From NCBI RefSeq assembly GCF_945952405.1, contig NZ_CAMFIA010000003.1, positions 1-64,000 of the forward strand: a stretch of 64,000 nucleotides of DNA, read 5' to 3'. The notes under the pieces are model-generated. The model made no database searches and was not told where the DNA came from. It worked only from the letters and a program-made list of their open reading frames with translations. Position numbers and translations under genes: made by a program. The stretch's first letter is position 1. Every line of letters starts with the position of its first letter. The DNA comes from an uncultured Stenotrophomonas sp. (lineage in GTDB: Bacteria > Pseudomonadota > Gammaproteobacteria > Xanthomonadales > Xanthomonadaceae). Of the stretch, positions 20,008 to 30,505 are shown piece by piece.

Positions 20008-20033
20008 CGGCGCCTGCCCGAAGGCAGGCGCCG
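20008..20033 (-). other. UUCG-capped hairpin between rplY and pth
   Basis: On the transcribed strand a perfect 11-bp stem CGGCGCCTGCC/GGCAGGCGCCG is capped by TTCG. It starts a few bases after the rplY stop and ends about 15 nt before the pth start. No T-run follows, so it is probably an mRNA stability or processing element. Confidence 0.7.
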
Positions 20034-20040
20034 CTTGGTA

Positions 20041-20655
20041 TTACTCGGCAGCCGCTTCTTCGTCGGCCGCGTCAGCCTTGCCGGCCTTGGCGGTGACGAT
20101 GGCGTCGTCGTGGTCCTTGCCCAGCGCCAGCGCCGGGAGTTCCACGCCCTTCGGCAGCTTGATGTTGGACAGGTACACCACGTCACCGGCCTTCAGCTCG
20201 CCCAGGTCGACTTCGATCGACTCCGGCAGGTCCTTCGGCAGGCAGGTGATGGTCACTTCCTTCAGTTCGTGGGTGACCACGACGTCGGCAGCCTTGCCGG
20301 CCGGCGAGGTGTCTTCGTTGACGAAGTGCAGCGGGACCGAAGCGGTCAGGGCTTCGTTCTCGTTCACGCGCTGGAAGTCCAGGTGCATGATCAGCTGCTT
20401 GTACGGGTGGCGCTGCATGTCACGCAGCAGGACCTTCTGCACCTGGCCGTCCAGGTTCAGGTCCAGGATCGAGGCATAGAACCACTCGTTCTGCTGGGCC
20501 AGCCAGATTTCGTTGTGGTCCAGGCTGATGGCGACCGGCTCGGCGTTGCCGCCGTACACGATGGCCGGGATCACACCAGCGTGACGCAGGCGGCGGCTCG
20601 CACCCTTACGCTGCAGTTCACGCTTGGTGACCTTGATTTCATGGGTCTTCGACAT
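20041..20655 (-). CDS. rplY: Ribosomal protein L25, long form with CTC domain
   Basis: A 204-residue L25/TL5-type protein that binds 5S rRNA in the large subunit. The amino-terminal L25 domain (about 5-95) has GASRRLRHAGVIPAIVYGG; the CTC extension (about 100-190) has LHFVNEDTSPAGKAADVVV and LPKDLPESIEVDL. An acidic alanine-rich tail ends the protein. E. coli L25 has 94 residues, so this is the long form known as Ctc in many bacteria. It lies between prs and pth on the same strand. Confidence 0.97.
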   Translation of the reverse strand: MSKTHEIKVTKRELQRKGASRRLRHAGVIPAIVYGGNAEPVAISLDHNEIWLAQQNEWFYASILDLNLDGQVQKVLLRDMQRHPYKQLIMHLDFQRVNENEALTASVPLHFVNEDTSPAGKAADVVVTHELKEVTITCLPKDLPESIEVDLGELKAGDVVYLSNIKLPKGVELPALALGKDHDDAIVTAKAGKADAADEEAAAE

Positions 20656-20764
20656 TTTCGACTACTCAGGTTGTTGCCTCGCCTTGCGGCTTGGCGGTTG
20701 AAGATGCTTCCGCGACCAGAAGCACCCGGGGCATGTCCCCGCCGTTGCCGGCAGGGACGAAAAA

Positions 20765-21727
20765 TCAGTCGACGTACAGCGAGCTGACCGACTCGCCGAA
20801 GGCGATGCGGCGCATCGTTTCAGCCAGCATCTCCGCCACGCTCAGCTGGCGGATCTTGCTGCACACCCGTGCTGCGTCCTTCAGCGGAATGGTGTCGGTC
20901 ACCACCAGCTCGTCGAGCTGGGAATTGGTGATGTTGTCCACCGCCGGGCCCGACAGCACCGCGTGGGTGCAGTAGGCGGCGACCTTGAGCGCGCCGCGCG
21001 CCTTCAGGGCAGCGGCAGCGGCGCACAGGGTGCCAGCGGTATCGACGATGTCATCGACCATCACGCAGGTCTTGCCTTCGACGTCACCGATGATGTTCAT
21101 CACGGTGGAGACGTTGGCGCGCGGGCGGCGCTTGTCGATGATCGCCAGATCGGCGTCGTCCAGGCGCTTGGCCACCGCACGGGCGCGGACCACGCCGCCC
21201 ACGTCCGGCGAAACAACGATCAGGTTCTCGGTGCCGTAGGCGCGCCAGATGTCGGCCAGCAGCAGCGGAGAGGCGTACACGTTGTCGACCGGAATATCGA
21301 AGAAGCCCTGGATCTGGTCGGCGTGCAGGTCGACGGTCAGCACGCGATCAGCGCCAGCGGTGCTGAACATCTTGGCCGCCAGCTTGGCGGTGATCGGCAC
21401 GCGCGAGGAGCGCATGCGGCGATCCTGCCGCGAGTAGCCGAAGTACGGCACCACGGCGGTCACGCTGGCCACCGATGCGCGCTTGAGCGCGTCGATCAGC
21501 ACCAGCAGTTCCATCAGGTTTTCCGCGCTCGGCGCGCAGGTCGGCTGGATCACGAACACGTCCTGCTTGCGGACGTTCTCTTCGATTTCCACCTGCACTT
21601 CACCATCGGAGAAGTGCGAGACCAGCGCCTTGCCCGGGCGGACCCCCAGTTCCTTGCAGATGTTCTGCGCCAGACGTTTGTTGGCGTTGCCGGAAAAGAC
21701 CAGCAGGTTCGGGGACTCTTGCATCAT
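20765..21727 (-). CDS. prs: Ribose-phosphate pyrophosphokinase (PRPP synthetase)
   Basis: A 320-residue enzyme making PRPP from ribose 5-phosphate and ATP for nucleotide, His and Trp synthesis. Diagnostic blocks are [36 protein letters not shown] (ATP site), [13 protein letters not shown] and the PRPP loop [12 protein letters not shown]. Two adjacent ATGs (21727 and 21724) could start it; the first is given. An open frame continues upstream through the tRNA-Gln gene, which cannot be coding. The tRNA and ispE lie upstream on the same strand. Confidence 0.97.
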   Translation of the reverse strand: MMQESPNLLVFSGNANKRLAQNICKELGVRPGKALVSHFSDGEVQVEIEENVRKQDVFVIQPTCAPSAENLMELLVLIDALKRASVASVTAVVPYFGYSRQDRRMRSSRVPITAKLAAKMFSTAGADRVLTVDLHADQIQGFFDIPVDNVYASPLLLADIWRAYGTENLIVVSPDVGGVVRARAVAKRLDDADLAIIDKRRPRANVSTVMNIIGDVEGKTCVMVDDIVDTAGTLCAAAAALKARGALKVAAYCTHAVLSGPAVDNITNSQLDELVVTDTIPLKDAARVCSKIRQLSVAEMLAETMRRIAFGESVSSLYVD

Positions 21728-21864
21728 GATTGTCTCGGGCGGGGACGAGTGGCGGGGATCCGGAGTCGGCAAGGACCCCGATGGACCCTTGCTGCTGACA
21801 ACACCGCGGTTGTTTCCACGTCCCGCGCGGGCGATGCGCTGGAAGGCGCGGACACAGCCGCTAT

Positions 21865-21941
21865 TGGCAGGGGCGGTAGGATTCGAACCTACGAATGCCA
21901 GGATCAAAACCTGGTGCCTTGGGCCTCTTGGCGACGCCCCT
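21865..21941 (-). tRNA. tRNA-Gln (anticodon TTG)
   Basis: A 77-nt cloverleaf including encoded CCA. Acceptor AGGGGCG/CGCCCCT, T-arm GGTTCGAATCC, anticodon loop TTTTGAT closed by CCAGG/CCTGG. It lies between ispE and prs on their strand and is presumably processed from that transcript. Confidence 0.94.
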
Positions 21942-21952
21942 GCATTGATAAA

Positions 21953-22822
21953 TCAGTGTTGCTCGAGTGCATCCAGCAGTGGCGAACGCGCAACGCCCGC
22001 AGCCACCCTTGCCCGCAACTCCTTCGGCAATTCCGACCGTCCCTGCTCTGCGGCAGACTGCGATGCGAACTCGACGAAACAACCACTTCCCGAACCGGTC
22101 AGCCGCGCCGATCCTATGCCGCTCAACGCTGCAAGCGCTGCCTCGACGGCAGGCTCACGGCGGCGCAGCACCGGTTCGAACGCGTTCCCGACCAGGGTTC
22201 CGGAAGCGAAGTCCTCTATTTTCGCCACTGGGCTGTCGCGCGTCAAATCCGGGTCTGCGAACAGGGCCGGGGTGGGCACATGAACACCCGGCTCAACCAC
22301 CACATACCAGGCCGGCGCCAGCTCGATCGGCTGCAGGCGTTCACCTACGCCTTCGGCCCAGGCGTTGCGGCCGCGCACGAACACCGGCACATCGGCGCCC
22401 AGCCGAAGGCCCAATGCGGCCAGCGCATCTTCGTCCAGGCCAACCCGCCAGAGCCGGTTCAGCACCACCAGCACGGTCGCCGCATCGGATGACCCTCCGC
22501 CGAAACCACCCCCTGCCGATACGTGCTTTTCAACGATGATGTCCGCACCTTGCGCGACATTTGCGACATCTTTCAGCAGAAGCGCGGCACGCACGGCCAG
22601 ATCATCGGCCTCCGCCACTCCCGCCAGGCCCTCGCCCTGCCGGCGCACCTGGCCGTCTTCACGCAGGCGCAGGCCAATCCGGTCGCCCCAGTCCAGCAGG
22701 CGGAACACGGTCTGCAGGTCGTGGTAACCGTCGGCGCGGCGGCCAGTGATATGCAGGAACAGGTTCAGCTTGGCCGGGGCCGGCCACCAGGACCAGCCCG
22801 CGTCGTCACCCGCGGCACTCAT
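21953..22822 (-). CDS. ispE: 4-diphosphocytidyl-2-C-methyl-D-erythritol kinase
   Basis: A 289-residue GHMP kinase that phosphorylates CDP-methylerythritol in the MEP pathway to isoprenoids. [20 protein letters not shown] is the amino-terminal signature, with Lys/His active-site positions, and [18 protein letters not shown] is the GHMP ATP-binding loop. The start at 22822 lies inside the lolB stop codon (ATGA overlap); MSAAGDD then precedes the conserved domain. The lolB-ispE-tRNA-prs order is widely conserved in gammaproteobacteria. Confidence 0.96.
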   Translation of the reverse strand: MSAAGDDAGWSWWPAPAKLNLFLHITGRRADGYHDLQTVFRLLDWGDRIGLRLREDGQVRRQGEGLAGVAEADDLAVRAALLLKDVANVAQGADIIVEKHVSAGGGFGGGSSDAATVLVVLNRLWRVGLDEDALAALGLRLGADVPVFVRGRNAWAEGVGERLQPIELAPAWYVVVEPGVHVPTPALFADPDLTRDSPVAKIEDFASGTLVGNAFEPVLRRREPAVEAALAALSGIGSARLTGSGSGCFVEFASQSAAEQGRSELPKELRARVAAGVARSPLLDALEQH

Positions 22823-23478
22823 GGCGAGCCCTGCCCCCACTGGTCCACCAGCAGGCGCACCTTGGCGTCGCCACTGCTGGCCTCGATCCGGCGCGGCAGC
22901 GCCGGGCGCCCGGCCTCGGCCGGGTACCAGTCCAGGTACTGCACCTGCCAGCCCATCTGCTGCATGCGCCGCGGACGACCCTCGCCATCGCGCTCGACCG
23001 TCTCCGGGCCGGCCGCGTCACCGGCGACCAGGCCACGGATCCAGTCCGGCAGCTGATTGACCGGAATGTCCCAGCCGGTCGCTTCCAGCAGCAGTTGCTG
23101 GGCGTCCTCGCCATCGCGCGGGCCGCCGGCCAGCCCCTCCAGGCGGCCCGCCTCGGAATGGGTATCGCCGGTCAGCTTCCAGCTCTGCCGGGTCACCGGC
23201 GCGCTCAGCTCGACCCCATAGCGCCGCCCCTCCTGCTTCCAGTCGATGCGGCCGCTGCCGCCATCCTTGCCCTTGCTGACCGCGACCCGGCCCTGGAAAG
23301 CCCAGTCCGGCTGGGCATGCAGCGCAGCCACGCGCGCGGCCTCGGCCTGCGCGGCCTCGGCCGATACCGTTTCGACCACGGCCGGCGCCGGCGTCTTCTG
23401 CGTGCCCACGCTGGTGCAGGCGGTGACCGCCAGGGTCGCGGCCGCCAACAGCAGCGGCCGGATCAGGGAAACACTCAT
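22819..23478 (-). CDS. lolB: Outer membrane lipoprotein LolB
   Basis: A 219-residue lipoprotein that accepts lipoproteins from LolA and inserts them into the outer membrane. The signal peptide ends in a lipobox LAVTAC with the acylated Cys at about residue 21. The mature part shows LolB-like [26 protein letters not shown] and QLPDWIRGL. It overlaps the TPR gene upstream and ispE downstream by 4 bp each, implying coupled translation. Confidence 0.95.
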   Translation of the reverse strand: MSVSLIRPLLLAAATLAVTACTSVGTQKTPAPAVVETVSAEAAQAEAARVAALHAQPDWAFQGRVAVSKGKDGGSGRIDWKQEGRRYGVELSAPVTRQSWKLTGDTHSEAGRLEGLAGGPRDGEDAQQLLLEATGWDIPVNQLPDWIRGLVAGDAAGPETVERDGEGRPRRMQQMGWQVQYLDWYPAEAGRPALPRRIEASSGDAKVRLLVDQWGQGSP

Positions 23479-25169
23479 GGATTGAATTTCTCGCGGGCGC
23501 GCAGCAGCGCGCGGTTTTCAGGATCGAGCTTGGCAGCCTCTTCGAAGAAGTGGCGGGCCTCGTCATGCTTGCCCAGCACCCACAGCACTTCGCCAACGTG
23601 GGACGCGATCTCCGGGTCCTTGGCCAGGGTCCAGGCGCGGCGCAGCTGCACCAGTGCCTCTTCCTTGCGCCCCAGGCGGTACAGCACCCAGCCATAGCTG
23701 TCGACGATGGCGGCATTGTCCGGCTCGGCCACGCGGGCACGATCGATCAGTTCCAGCGCCTCCTGCAGGCGCCCGGTACGGTCAGCCAGGGTATACCCCA
23801 GCGCGTTGAGCGCCGGCACGTTCTCCGGTTCGGTCACCAGGATCTTGCGCAGGTCGGCCTCGGCACGCGGGATGTCGTCGCGACGCTCCCAGGCAAGCGC
23901 ACGGGCGTACAGCAGGCCGTTGTCATCCGGGTAGGCGGCCAGGCCGCGGGCCAGCGCATCCAGCTCACCGGCACTGTCATCGGCGCGCTGGCGCAGCTCG
24001 GCCTCCAGCAGGTAGGCGTCGCGGCGCACATCGTCGTCGACCACCGCATCGGACTGGATCGCATGTACTTCGTCCAGCGCCAGCGGCAGTCGCCCGGCCA
24101 GCGCCTGGGCATTGGCGGCACGCAGGCGCGCCTCGCTCAGCTCATCGCCGCCGGGCACGCTGTGGTACCACTGCACCGCCTCGGGGTAGCGTTTCAGGTA
24201 CTCGGCGATCTTGCCCAGCAACAGGCGCTGCGCCGGATCCGGCTTGGCCGCCTGCCGCGACAGCTCGTTGTACAGGTTGGACAGCGCGGCCTTGTCGCCC
24301 TGCTTGGCCAGCAGCGAGGCCCGCATGCCCCAGGTCTGCACGTCCTGCGGGCCGAACGCCAGCACGCGCTCGGCCGCGGAGGGCTGGCCCAGGCTGTCAT
24401 AGGCGATGGCCACCGCATTGCGCAGTTCCGGGTCCTGGCGGGTCTTCGGCTCGACGTCGTGCAGCAGCGACAGCGCCTTGTCGGTCTCGCCGGCCTGCTG
24501 CAGCTGGCTGGCACGCAGCAGCGCCACGCGCGGCTCCTCGGGGAAGCGCTTGACCACCTCATCGATCATGCGCCGGGCCAGCTCGGGCTTGTCCATGCGC
24601 AGCGCGAGGCGGCCGAACTCCTGCCAGGCTTCGATCTTCGGCGGAATGGCATTGGCCTCGACCAGCTCGCCCAGCACCTGCGCCGGCACCGCCGGATCGC
24701 GGCCACCACCGATCAACGCGGCCAGCGCGAACTTCCAGCCACGCTCGTCGGGATCGGCCAGCAGGGCCTGCAGTTCGGTACGGGCGGCCTTCACATCGCC
24801 CTGGCGCATGGCCAGCGCACCGGCGGCGCTGCGCATGGTCAGCGAGCGCGGCGCGCGCTGCTGCCACAGGGCCAGGCCCTTGGCCGCGCTGGCATCGTCG
24901 TTGGCGAGCATGGAAATGCGGGTCGCGCGCTCGGCCAGGCCAGCGTCTCCGTCGGTCTGCTGGGCCGCCTGCAGGTACCAGCGCGCGGCCTCGGCCAGCT
25001 TGCCCGCCTGCAGGGCGAACTCACCGGCCATCACCGGTTCCAGCGCCAGTTCCTCAGTGGCCGGGGCCCGCACGGGGGCCTTGGCCGGCACCGCCGCCAG
25101 GGCCTGGCCACAGGCCAGGGACAGCAGCAGAACACTGGGGATGCGAATCAATGCGGGCATCGTCGGCAT
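23475..25169 (-). CDS. Exported tetratricopeptide repeat protein
   Basis: A 564-residue protein with a signal peptide (1-26) and multiple TPR units. Visible repeat cores include [21 protein letters not shown] near the start and [49 protein letters not shown] and [20 protein letters not shown] near the end. It probably acts as a periplasmic or outer membrane scaffold and is first of the lolB-ispE operon. The start at 25169 has AAGG 6 nt upstream; the frame stays open for 141 codons further but that part is antisense to hemA. It is divergent from hemA with only 54 bp between starts. Confidence 0.9.
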   Translation of the reverse strand: MPTMPALIRIPSVLLLSLACGQALAAVPAKAPVRAPATEELALEPVMAGEFALQAGKLAEAARWYLQAAQQTDGDAGLAERATRISMLANDDASAAKGLALWQQRAPRSLTMRSAAGALAMRQGDVKAARTELQALLADPDERGWKFALAALIGGGRDPAVPAQVLGELVEANAIPPKIEAWQEFGRLALRMDKPELARRMIDEVVKRFPEEPRVALLRASQLQQAGETDKALSLLHDVEPKTRQDPELRNAVAIAYDSLGQPSAAERVLAFGPQDVQTWGMRASLLAKQGDKAALSNLYNELSRQAAKPDPAQRLLLGKIAEYLKRYPEAVQWYHSVPGGDELSEARLRAANAQALAGRLPLALDEVHAIQSDAVVDDDVRRDAYLLEAELRQRADDSAGELDALARGLAAYPDDNGLLYARALAWERRDDIPRAEADLRKILVTEPENVPALNALGYTLADRTGRLQEALELIDRARVAEPDNAAIVDSYGWVLYRLGRKEEALVQLRRAWTLAKDPEIASHVGEVLWVLGKHDEARHFFEEAAKLDPENRALLRAREKFNP

Positions 25170-25223
25170 CGGGGCCTTAAAATGTCGTCCAATGGCCAGC
25201 AGCTTATCGCAAGCAACTGAACA

Positions 25224-26507
25224 ATGACCCTGTGGGTGCTCGGACTGAATCACCAGACCGCACCGGTGGAGCTGCGCGAACGCGCGGCCTTCGCCGGTGA
25301 GGCGTTGCCGCGCGCGCTCGGCTCGCTGCGCGATACCCCGCAGATCGCCGAAGCGGTGCTGCTGTCCACCTGCAACCGCACCGAGCTGTACGCCGTGGCC
25401 GACTCGGCGCAGGCGCTGGACCAGTGGCTGCATGCCCAGGCCGGCGACCTGCAGGGCTACCTGTACCAGCACGCCGATGCCGAGGCCGTGCGCCACCTGT
25501 TCCGGGTCGCCACCGGGCTGGACTCGATGGTGCTGGGCGAACCGCAGATCCTCGGCCAGGTGAAGGATGCGTGGTCGACCGCGCGTGACCATGGCCTGCT
25601 CGGCCAGCGCCTGGACCGGCTGTTCCAGCAGACCTTCTCGGTGGCCAAGCGTGCGCGCACCGATACCCAGGTCGGCGCCAACCCGGTGTCGGTGGCGTCA
25701 GCCGCGGTGCGCCTGGCGCAGAATGCGTTCGCGCGCCTGGACGACTCCACCGTGCTGCTGGTCGGCGCCGGCGAGACCATCGAGCTGGCCGCGCGGCACC
25801 TGAGTGAAGGCAAGGTGCGACGGCTGCTGATCGCCAACCGTACCCTCGCCCACGCCCAGGAGCTGGCCAGCCGCCACGGCGGCGTAGCGCTGCCGCTGAC
25901 CGAACTGGACCGCCACCTGGCCGAGGCCGACGTGGTGTTCTCGGCCACCGCCGCGCGCGAACCGGTCATCCACCGCGAGATGGTGGCCAAGGCCCTGCGT
26001 GCACGCCGGCACAAGCCGATGCTGCTGTTCGACCTGGCCGTGCCGCGTGACATCGAAGCCGAGGTCGGCACGCTCAACGACGCCTTCCTGTACACCGTCG
26101 ATGATCTCGAGCGTGCGGTGGAAGACAACCGCCGCGGCCGTCGCGAGGCCGCTGCCGAGGCCGAGGCGATCATCGACCTGCAGGTGTCGCGCTTCGTCGA
26201 GACCCAGCAGGCCAGCGCCCACCAGGCGCCGCTGCGGCAGCTGCGTGCGTTCGGCGAGGCCACCCGCACCGAACTGCTGGAACGCGCACGCCAGCAGCTG
26301 GCCAACGGCAAGCCGGCCGACGAAGTACTGGAACTGCTGGCCCACGGCCTGACCAACCGCCTGCTGCATCCGCCGACCGCTGCGCTGCGCGCCGCCGCGC
26401 TGAGCGGCGATGCCGACCTGACCCGCGCCGCCGAGCGCCTGTTCCCGGCCACGCCGGGCTACCGCCACCCACCCGTGAGACCCGATGACGCCGACCCTGC
26501 GCCGTAA
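25224..26507 (+). CDS. hemA: Glutamyl-tRNA reductase
   Basis: A 427-residue enzyme converting Glu-tRNA to glutamate-1-semialdehyde, the first committed step of tetrapyrrole synthesis. [14 protein letters not shown] and [11 protein letters not shown] with catalytic Cys50 are diagnostic; [17 protein letters not shown] and the NADPH-binding [10 protein letters not shown] follow. It is divergent from the TPR-lolB operon and overlaps prfA by 23 bp. HemA in other bacteria is regulated by haem-dependent proteolysis via its N-terminus; nothing here shows that directly. Confidence 0.98.
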   Translation: MTLWVLGLNHQTAPVELRERAAFAGEALPRALGSLRDTPQIAEAVLLSTCNRTELYAVADSAQALDQWLHAQAGDLQGYLYQHADAEAVRHLFRVATGLDSMVLGEPQILGQVKDAWSTARDHGLLGQRLDRLFQQTFSVAKRARTDTQVGANPVSVASAAVRLAQNAFARLDDSTVLLVGAGETIELAARHLSEGKVRRLLIANRTLAHAQELASRHGGVALPLTELDRHLAEADVVFSATAAREPVIHREMVAKALRARRHKPMLLFDLAVPRDIEAEVGTLNDAFLYTVDDLERAVEDNRRGRREAAAEAEAIIDLQVSRFVETQQASAHQAPLRQLRAFGEATRTELLERARQQLANGKPADEVLELLAHGLTNRLLHPPTAALRAAALSGDADLTRAAERLFPATPGYRHPPVRPDDADPAP

Positions 26508-27567
26508 GCTGGAAGCGCTGGCCGAGCGCCGCGAAGAACTGGAACGCCTGCTCGCCGAACCCGATGTGGTCGCCGACAACACCCGTTTCCGCGACCTTTC
26601 GCGCGAATTCGCCCAACTTGAACCGGTCGCCAACGCGCTGGCCGATGAAACCCGCGCCAAGGCCGACCTGGCCGCGGCCGAAGGCATGCGCGCCGATCCC
26701 GACCTGCGTGAACTGGCCGACGAGGAAATCGCCGCCGCGCAGGCGCGCCTGCAGGAACTGGAGCAGGAACTGGCGTTGCTGCTGGTGCCGCGCGACCCAC
26801 GCGACGAAGGCAACCTGTTCCTGGAAGTACGCGCCGGCACCGGCGGCGACGAAGCGGCGATCTTCGCCGGCGACCTGTTCCGCATGTATGCCCGCTATGC
26901 AGAACGCCAGGGCTGGAAGGTCGAGATCGAATCGGACAATCCCGGCGAGCATGGCGGCTACAAGGAAGTGGTGGCGCGCGTGGTCGGCCGTGGCGCGTTC
27001 TCGCGCCTGAAGTTCGAATCCGGCACCCACCGCGTGCAGCGCGTGCCGGCCACCGAATCGCAGGGCCGCATCCATACCTCGGCGGCCACCGTGGCGATCA
27101 TTCCGGAGGCCGATGAGGTTGACGACATCGTCATCAACCCGGCCGACCTCAAGGTCGATACCTTCCGTTCCTCGGGCGCCGGTGGCCAGCATGTCAACAA
27201 GACCGAATCGGCGATCCGCATCACCCATGTGCCGACCGGCGTGGTGGTCGAATGCCAGACCGAACGCAGCCAGCACGCCAACCGCGACAAGGCGATGAAG
27301 CGCCTGAAGGCGCAGCTGCTCGACGCCGAGCGCCAACGCCAGGACGCGGCGCAGGCCGAGTCGCGGCGCCTGCAGGTCGGCAGTGGCGACCGCAGCCAGC
27401 GCATCCGCACCTACAACTTCCCGCAGGGCCGGATCACCGACCACCGCGTCGAAGGCCTGACCCTGTACGACCTGCCCAACATCCTCGCCGGCGATCTCGA
27501 TCCGCTGCTGCAGCGGCTCAGCCATGAACACCAGGTCGATGCCCTGGCCCAGCTGTCGGCGGGCTGA
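26485..27567 (+). CDS. prfA: Peptide chain release factor 1
   Basis: A 360-residue RF1 that ends translation at UAA and UAG. The GGQ motif is at 233-235 ([14 protein letters not shown]) and the stop-codon PxT motif appears as PAT in [10 protein letters not shown], which distinguishes RF1 from RF2. It overlaps the hemA end by 23 bp. In many gammaproteobacteria prmC, the methylase of this GGQ, follows directly; here an OGT homologue follows 5 bp later and prmC is at 52823. Confidence 0.98.
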   Translation: MTPTLRRKLEALAERREELERLLAEPDVVADNTRFRDLSREFAQLEPVANALADETRAKADLAAAEGMRADPDLRELADEEIAAAQARLQELEQELALLLVPRDPRDEGNLFLEVRAGTGGDEAAIFAGDLFRMYARYAERQGWKVEIESDNPGEHGGYKEVVARVVGRGAFSRLKFESGTHRVQRVPATESQGRIHTSAATVAIIPEADEVDDIVINPADLKVDTFRSSGAGGQHVNKTESAIRITHVPTGVVVECQTERSQHANRDKAMKRLKAQLLDAERQRQDAAQAESRRLQVGSGDRSQRIRTYNFPQGRITDHRVEGLTLYDLPNILAGDLDPLLQRLSHEHQVDALAQLSAG

Positions 27568-27572
27568 GCACG

Positions 27573-29279
27573 ATGTCGGCCTGGCAGCAACGACAGCACC
27601 TGCAACAAGCGATCGCACGCCAGCCCGGCGATTTCGTCGCCTGGGTGATGCTGGCCGACCTGGAACTGGAAGCCGGTGACATCGCCGCCGGCGAGCAGGC
27701 CGCACGGCGTGCGCTGCAGCTGCGCCCGAACCACCCGGAAGCCCTGGCCCGGCTGGGCCGGGTGGCGTGGATGGCCGGCGCGCATGGCGATGCCGCGCGC
27801 CTGCTCGGCCAGGCCTCGGCGCTGGCCCCGCAGCACCCGGGGATCGCATTGTGGCTCGGCCACGCACTGGAAGATGCCGACGATGCCGAAGGCGCGTCGG
27901 CGGCCTATCGGCGCGCGCACCAGCTGATGCCGGCCGAGCCCTACATCGCCGCGCAGCGCCTAGCCTGGCAGCGCCGCCTGTGCGACTGGCAGGACGTGGA
28001 CGCGCTCGCCGCGCAGGTACGCGCTGCGCTGGCCTCCGGGCAGGGCGTGGTCGAACCGTTCGCCTTCCTCAGCGAAGACGCCAGTGCCGCCGAACAACTG
28101 GCCTGCGCGCGTACCCGCGCCAAGGCCGTGGCCGCCTCGGTGCGGCCGCTGCCCCCGGCGAGCGTGCGCACCCGGGGCCGGTTGCGGGTCGGCTTCCTTT
28201 CCAATGGTTTCGGCGCCCATCCCACCGGGCTGCTGACCGTCGCCCTGTTCGAGCAGCTGCGCCACGACCCGGCGCTGCAACTGCATCTGTTCGCGCTGAA
28301 CCGCGACGACGGCAGCCGCATCCGCCAGCGCCTGCAGGTGGCGGCATCGCTGCATGACGTAGCCGGGCTGCGTCACGCCGACACCGCCGCGCGGATCCGC
28401 GCGCAGGGCATCGACCTGTTGTTCGACCTGCGTGGCTGGGGCGGTGGCGGCGCGCCGGAAGCACTGGCGATGCGCCCTGCTCCACTGCAGCTGAACTGGC
28501 TGGCCTACCCCGGCACCTCGGGTGCGGCGTGGATGGATGCAGTGATCGGCGATGGCTTCGCCCTGCCGCCGTCGCTGGAGCCGCACTACAGCGAGCGCGT
28601 GCTGCGCCTGCCGCGCGCCTTCCAGCCCTCCGACAACACCCGCGTGCTGGAGCCTGCGCCGACCCGTGCGGACTGCGGACTGCCGGCACAGGGCGTGGTG
28701 TTCTGCTGCTTCAACAACAGCTACAAGCTCAACCCGCGCAGCATGGGCCGCGCCTTCGCCGTACTGCATGCGGTCCCCGGCAGCGTGCTGTGGCTGTTGT
28801 CCGGCCCCGGCCAGGCCGATCAACGCCTGCGCGCCGCCGCGCAGGCCGCCGGGCTGGAGCCGGCGCGCCTGGTGTTCATGGCCAAGCTGCCACACGCGCA
28901 GTACCTGGCCCGCTATGCACTGGCCGACCTGTTCCTCGATACCCATCCGTACAACGCCCATACCACAGCGTCCGACGCACTGTGGGCCGGCTGCCCGGTG
29001 CTGACCTGCCCGGGCGACACGTTCGCCGCACGCGTGGCCGGCAGCCTCAACCATCATCTGGGCCTGGCACGGATGAATGTCGGCGACGATGCGGCCTTCA
29101 TCGCCACCGCCAGTGCGCTGGGCAACTCGCCAGCGGCGCTGGCGGCACTGCGCAGCGAACTGGCACAGGCACGCGCGCACAGCGGCCTGTTCGACATGGC
29201 CGCCTGTGCCCGTGACCTGTCGTCGCTGCTGCAGCAGCTCGCCGCTGAACACGGCTGGCAGGGCGTCGACATCGCCTGA
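27573..29279 (+). CDS. Bacterial O-GlcNAc transferase-like protein (GT41, TPR)
   Basis: A 568-residue cytoplasmic protein: amino-terminal TPR helices (about 5-190) and a two-lobed GT41 domain (about 200-560). RLRVGFLSNGFGAHPTG carries His216, and CCFNNSYKLNPRS carries Lys385, corresponding to the active-site His and Lys of the Xanthomonas campestris OGT homologue used as a structural model. HPYNAHTTASDALWAGCPVLT is the UDP-binding block. It begins 5 bp after prfA, so it is probably cotranscribed with hemA-prfA. GT41 enzymes transfer GlcNAc or related sugars to Ser/Thr of proteins; the acceptor in this group is not known to me. Confidence 0.93.
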   Translation: MSAWQQRQHLQQAIARQPGDFVAWVMLADLELEAGDIAAGEQAARRALQLRPNHPEALARLGRVAWMAGAHGDAARLLGQASALAPQHPGIALWLGHALEDADDAEGASAAYRRAHQLMPAEPYIAAQRLAWQRRLCDWQDVDALAAQVRAALASGQGVVEPFAFLSEDASAAEQLACARTRAKAVAASVRPLPPASVRTRGRLRVGFLSNGFGAHPTGLLTVALFEQLRHDPALQLHLFALNRDDGSRIRQRLQVAASLHDVAGLRHADTAARIRAQGIDLLFDLRGWGGGGAPEALAMRPAPLQLNWLAYPGTSGAAWMDAVIGDGFALPPSLEPHYSERVLRLPRAFQPSDNTRVLEPAPTRADCGLPAQGVVFCCFNNSYKLNPRSMGRAFAVLHAVPGSVLWLLSGPGQADQRLRAAAQAAGLEPARLVFMAKLPHAQYLARYALADLFLDTHPYNAHTTASDALWAGCPVLTCPGDTFAARVAGSLNHHLGLARMNVGDDAAFIATASALGNSPAALAALRSELAQARAHSGLFDMAACARDLSSLLQQLAAEHGWQGVDIA

Positions 29280-29322
29280 GCGAAGCCTGCGCTACGCTCG
29301 GGCCCCCTCCCCGCGTGGTGTG

Positions 29323-30108
29323 ATGATGGCCAAGCTCAAGCGCAAGGACTACGACGAACTGCTGCTGCCGCTGCAGCTGGAACTGACCGCGATGGCGCGC
29401 TGGGTACAGCACAGCGGGCAACGCCTGCTGGTGCTGTTCGAGGGCCGCGATACCGCCGGCAAGGGCGGCGCGATCCAGGCCATCAGCCAGCACCTCAATC
29501 CCCGCCAATGCCGGGTGGTGGCGCTGCCCAAGCCCACCGACCGCGAAGCCACGCAATGGTATTTCCAGCGCTATGCGTCGCATCTTCCCGCCGCCGGCGA
29601 GATCGTGCTGATGGACCGCAGCTGGTACAACCGTGCCGGCGTCGAGCGGGTGATGGGTTACTGCAGCGAGACCGAATACCAGCAGTTCCTGCGCCAGGCC
29701 CCGGTGTTCGAACAGCTGCTGGTGGACGACGGCATCCTGCTGTTCAAGTACTGGCTGTGCGTGGACCAGGAGCAGCAGGAGAAGCGCTTCTGCGAACGCC
29801 ACATCGATCCACTGAAAGGCTGGAAGCTGTCGCCGGTGGACCTGAAATCACGCAGCAAGTACAGCGCGTATACCGAAGCACGGGAGGCGATGCTGCGCGC
29901 GACGCATCGTGAAGGCGCGCCGTGGACACTGGTGGATTTCAACGACCAGCGTCTGGGCCGGCTGACCCTGGTCCGCAACCTGCTGGACCGGTTGCCGGAC
30001 ACACGCGTGGATGCACCGCTGCCGGAGCTGCCGAAGCTGAAAGGCAAGCTGCACCGGGAGCACTACGATGTGCTGAAGCCGATCGAGGACTTCCCGGTCG
30101 AGGAGTAG
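29323..30108 (+). CDS. ppk2: Polyphosphate kinase 2
   Basis: A 261-residue single-domain PPK2 that transfers phosphate between polyphosphate and nucleotides. Walker A is LFEGRDTAGKGG, lid and Walker B lie in VALPKPTDREATQWYFQRY and VLMDRSWYNRAGVERVMGYC. The length and single domain fit class I, which mainly phosphorylates nucleoside diphosphates; the subclass is inferred. Two adjacent ATGs exist (29323, 29326). It follows the OGT gene by 43 bp on the same strand. There is no clear terminator, but a repeat-rich region follows. Confidence 0.94.
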   Translation: MMAKLKRKDYDELLLPLQLELTAMARWVQHSGQRLLVLFEGRDTAGKGGAIQAISQHLNPRQCRVVALPKPTDREATQWYFQRYASHLPAAGEIVLMDRSWYNRAGVERVMGYCSETEYQQFLRQAPVFEQLLVDDGILLFKYWLCVDQEQQEKRFCERHIDPLKGWKLSPVDLKSRSKYSAYTEAREAMLRATHREGAPWTLVDFNDQRLGRLTLVRNLLDRLPDTRVDAPLPELPKLKGKLHREHYDVLKPIEDFPVEE

Positions 30109-30195
30109 GGCTGTTCGGCAGGGTTGCACCCTGCACCTGCTACAGGCAATGGCAACAGCCGAAGCAACGGCCGAAGCGGCATTCCGTGGGATGGC

Positions 30196-30291
30196 GGGGC
30201 GGTGTCGGAGTGCGGGGACGCCGTGAACCCCTCCATGGGGGCTTGGCAGCCGCATCCATGCGGCTGACACCCCGCAATCCGACACCGCCCC
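30196..30291. repeat. Large cruciform element, copy 1
   Basis: Arms at 30196-30217 and 30270-30291 pair over 20 of 22 bp (14 bp, a 2-nt mismatch, 6 bp). The interior carries ACGCCGTGAACCC, then CCCC/GGGG and GCCGCAT/ATGCGGC hairpins. It shares the interior with the elements at 59083 and 59403, but the arms have a different sequence. It starts about 90 bp after ppk2 in a 397-bp gene-free gap. Confidence 0.75.
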
Positions 30292-30309
30292 ACCTTCGAC
30301 AGATTCCCG

Positions 30310-30339
30310 GTAGCTGATGGATCCACGCCATGCGTGGAT
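30310..30339. repeat. GTAG-headed ATCCACGC palindrome
   Basis: GTAG (30310) followed by the palindrome ATCCACGC-CAT-GCGTGGAT (30321-30339), a SMAG-like variant also seen near 48552 and 51741. Confidence 0.6.
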
Positions 30340-30368
30340 GAATCTCTGTCAGATATCGAAATCAATCT

Positions 30369-30409
30369 GGGGTCAGATCCGTTTTCCGCAGGAAAACGGA
30401 TCTGATCCC
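30369..30409. repeat. GGGGTCAGATCC-family hairpin, copy 4
   Basis: A 19-bp arm GGGGTCAGATCCGTTTTCC, 3-nt loop, and complement with one mismatch. The inner arm differs from the array copies, and both sides have changed together. Confidence 0.8.
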
Positions 30410-30441
30410 AAGAGTCGAAGGCGGGCCGCTGCTGTTGATGT

Positions 30442-30464
30442 TGCCGGCCAGCGGCCGGCACTAC
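30442..30464 (-). repeat. SMAG/REP palindrome
   Basis: TGCCGGCC-AGC-GGCCGGCA followed by CTAC, that is a GTAG head on the minus strand. It lies 42 bp before the stop codon of the TlpA-like gene. Confidence 0.75.
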
Positions 30465-30505
30465 CGCTTCGGCGGGTGCAGGGCCGCAGGCCCTGCCGCC
30501 CCCCA

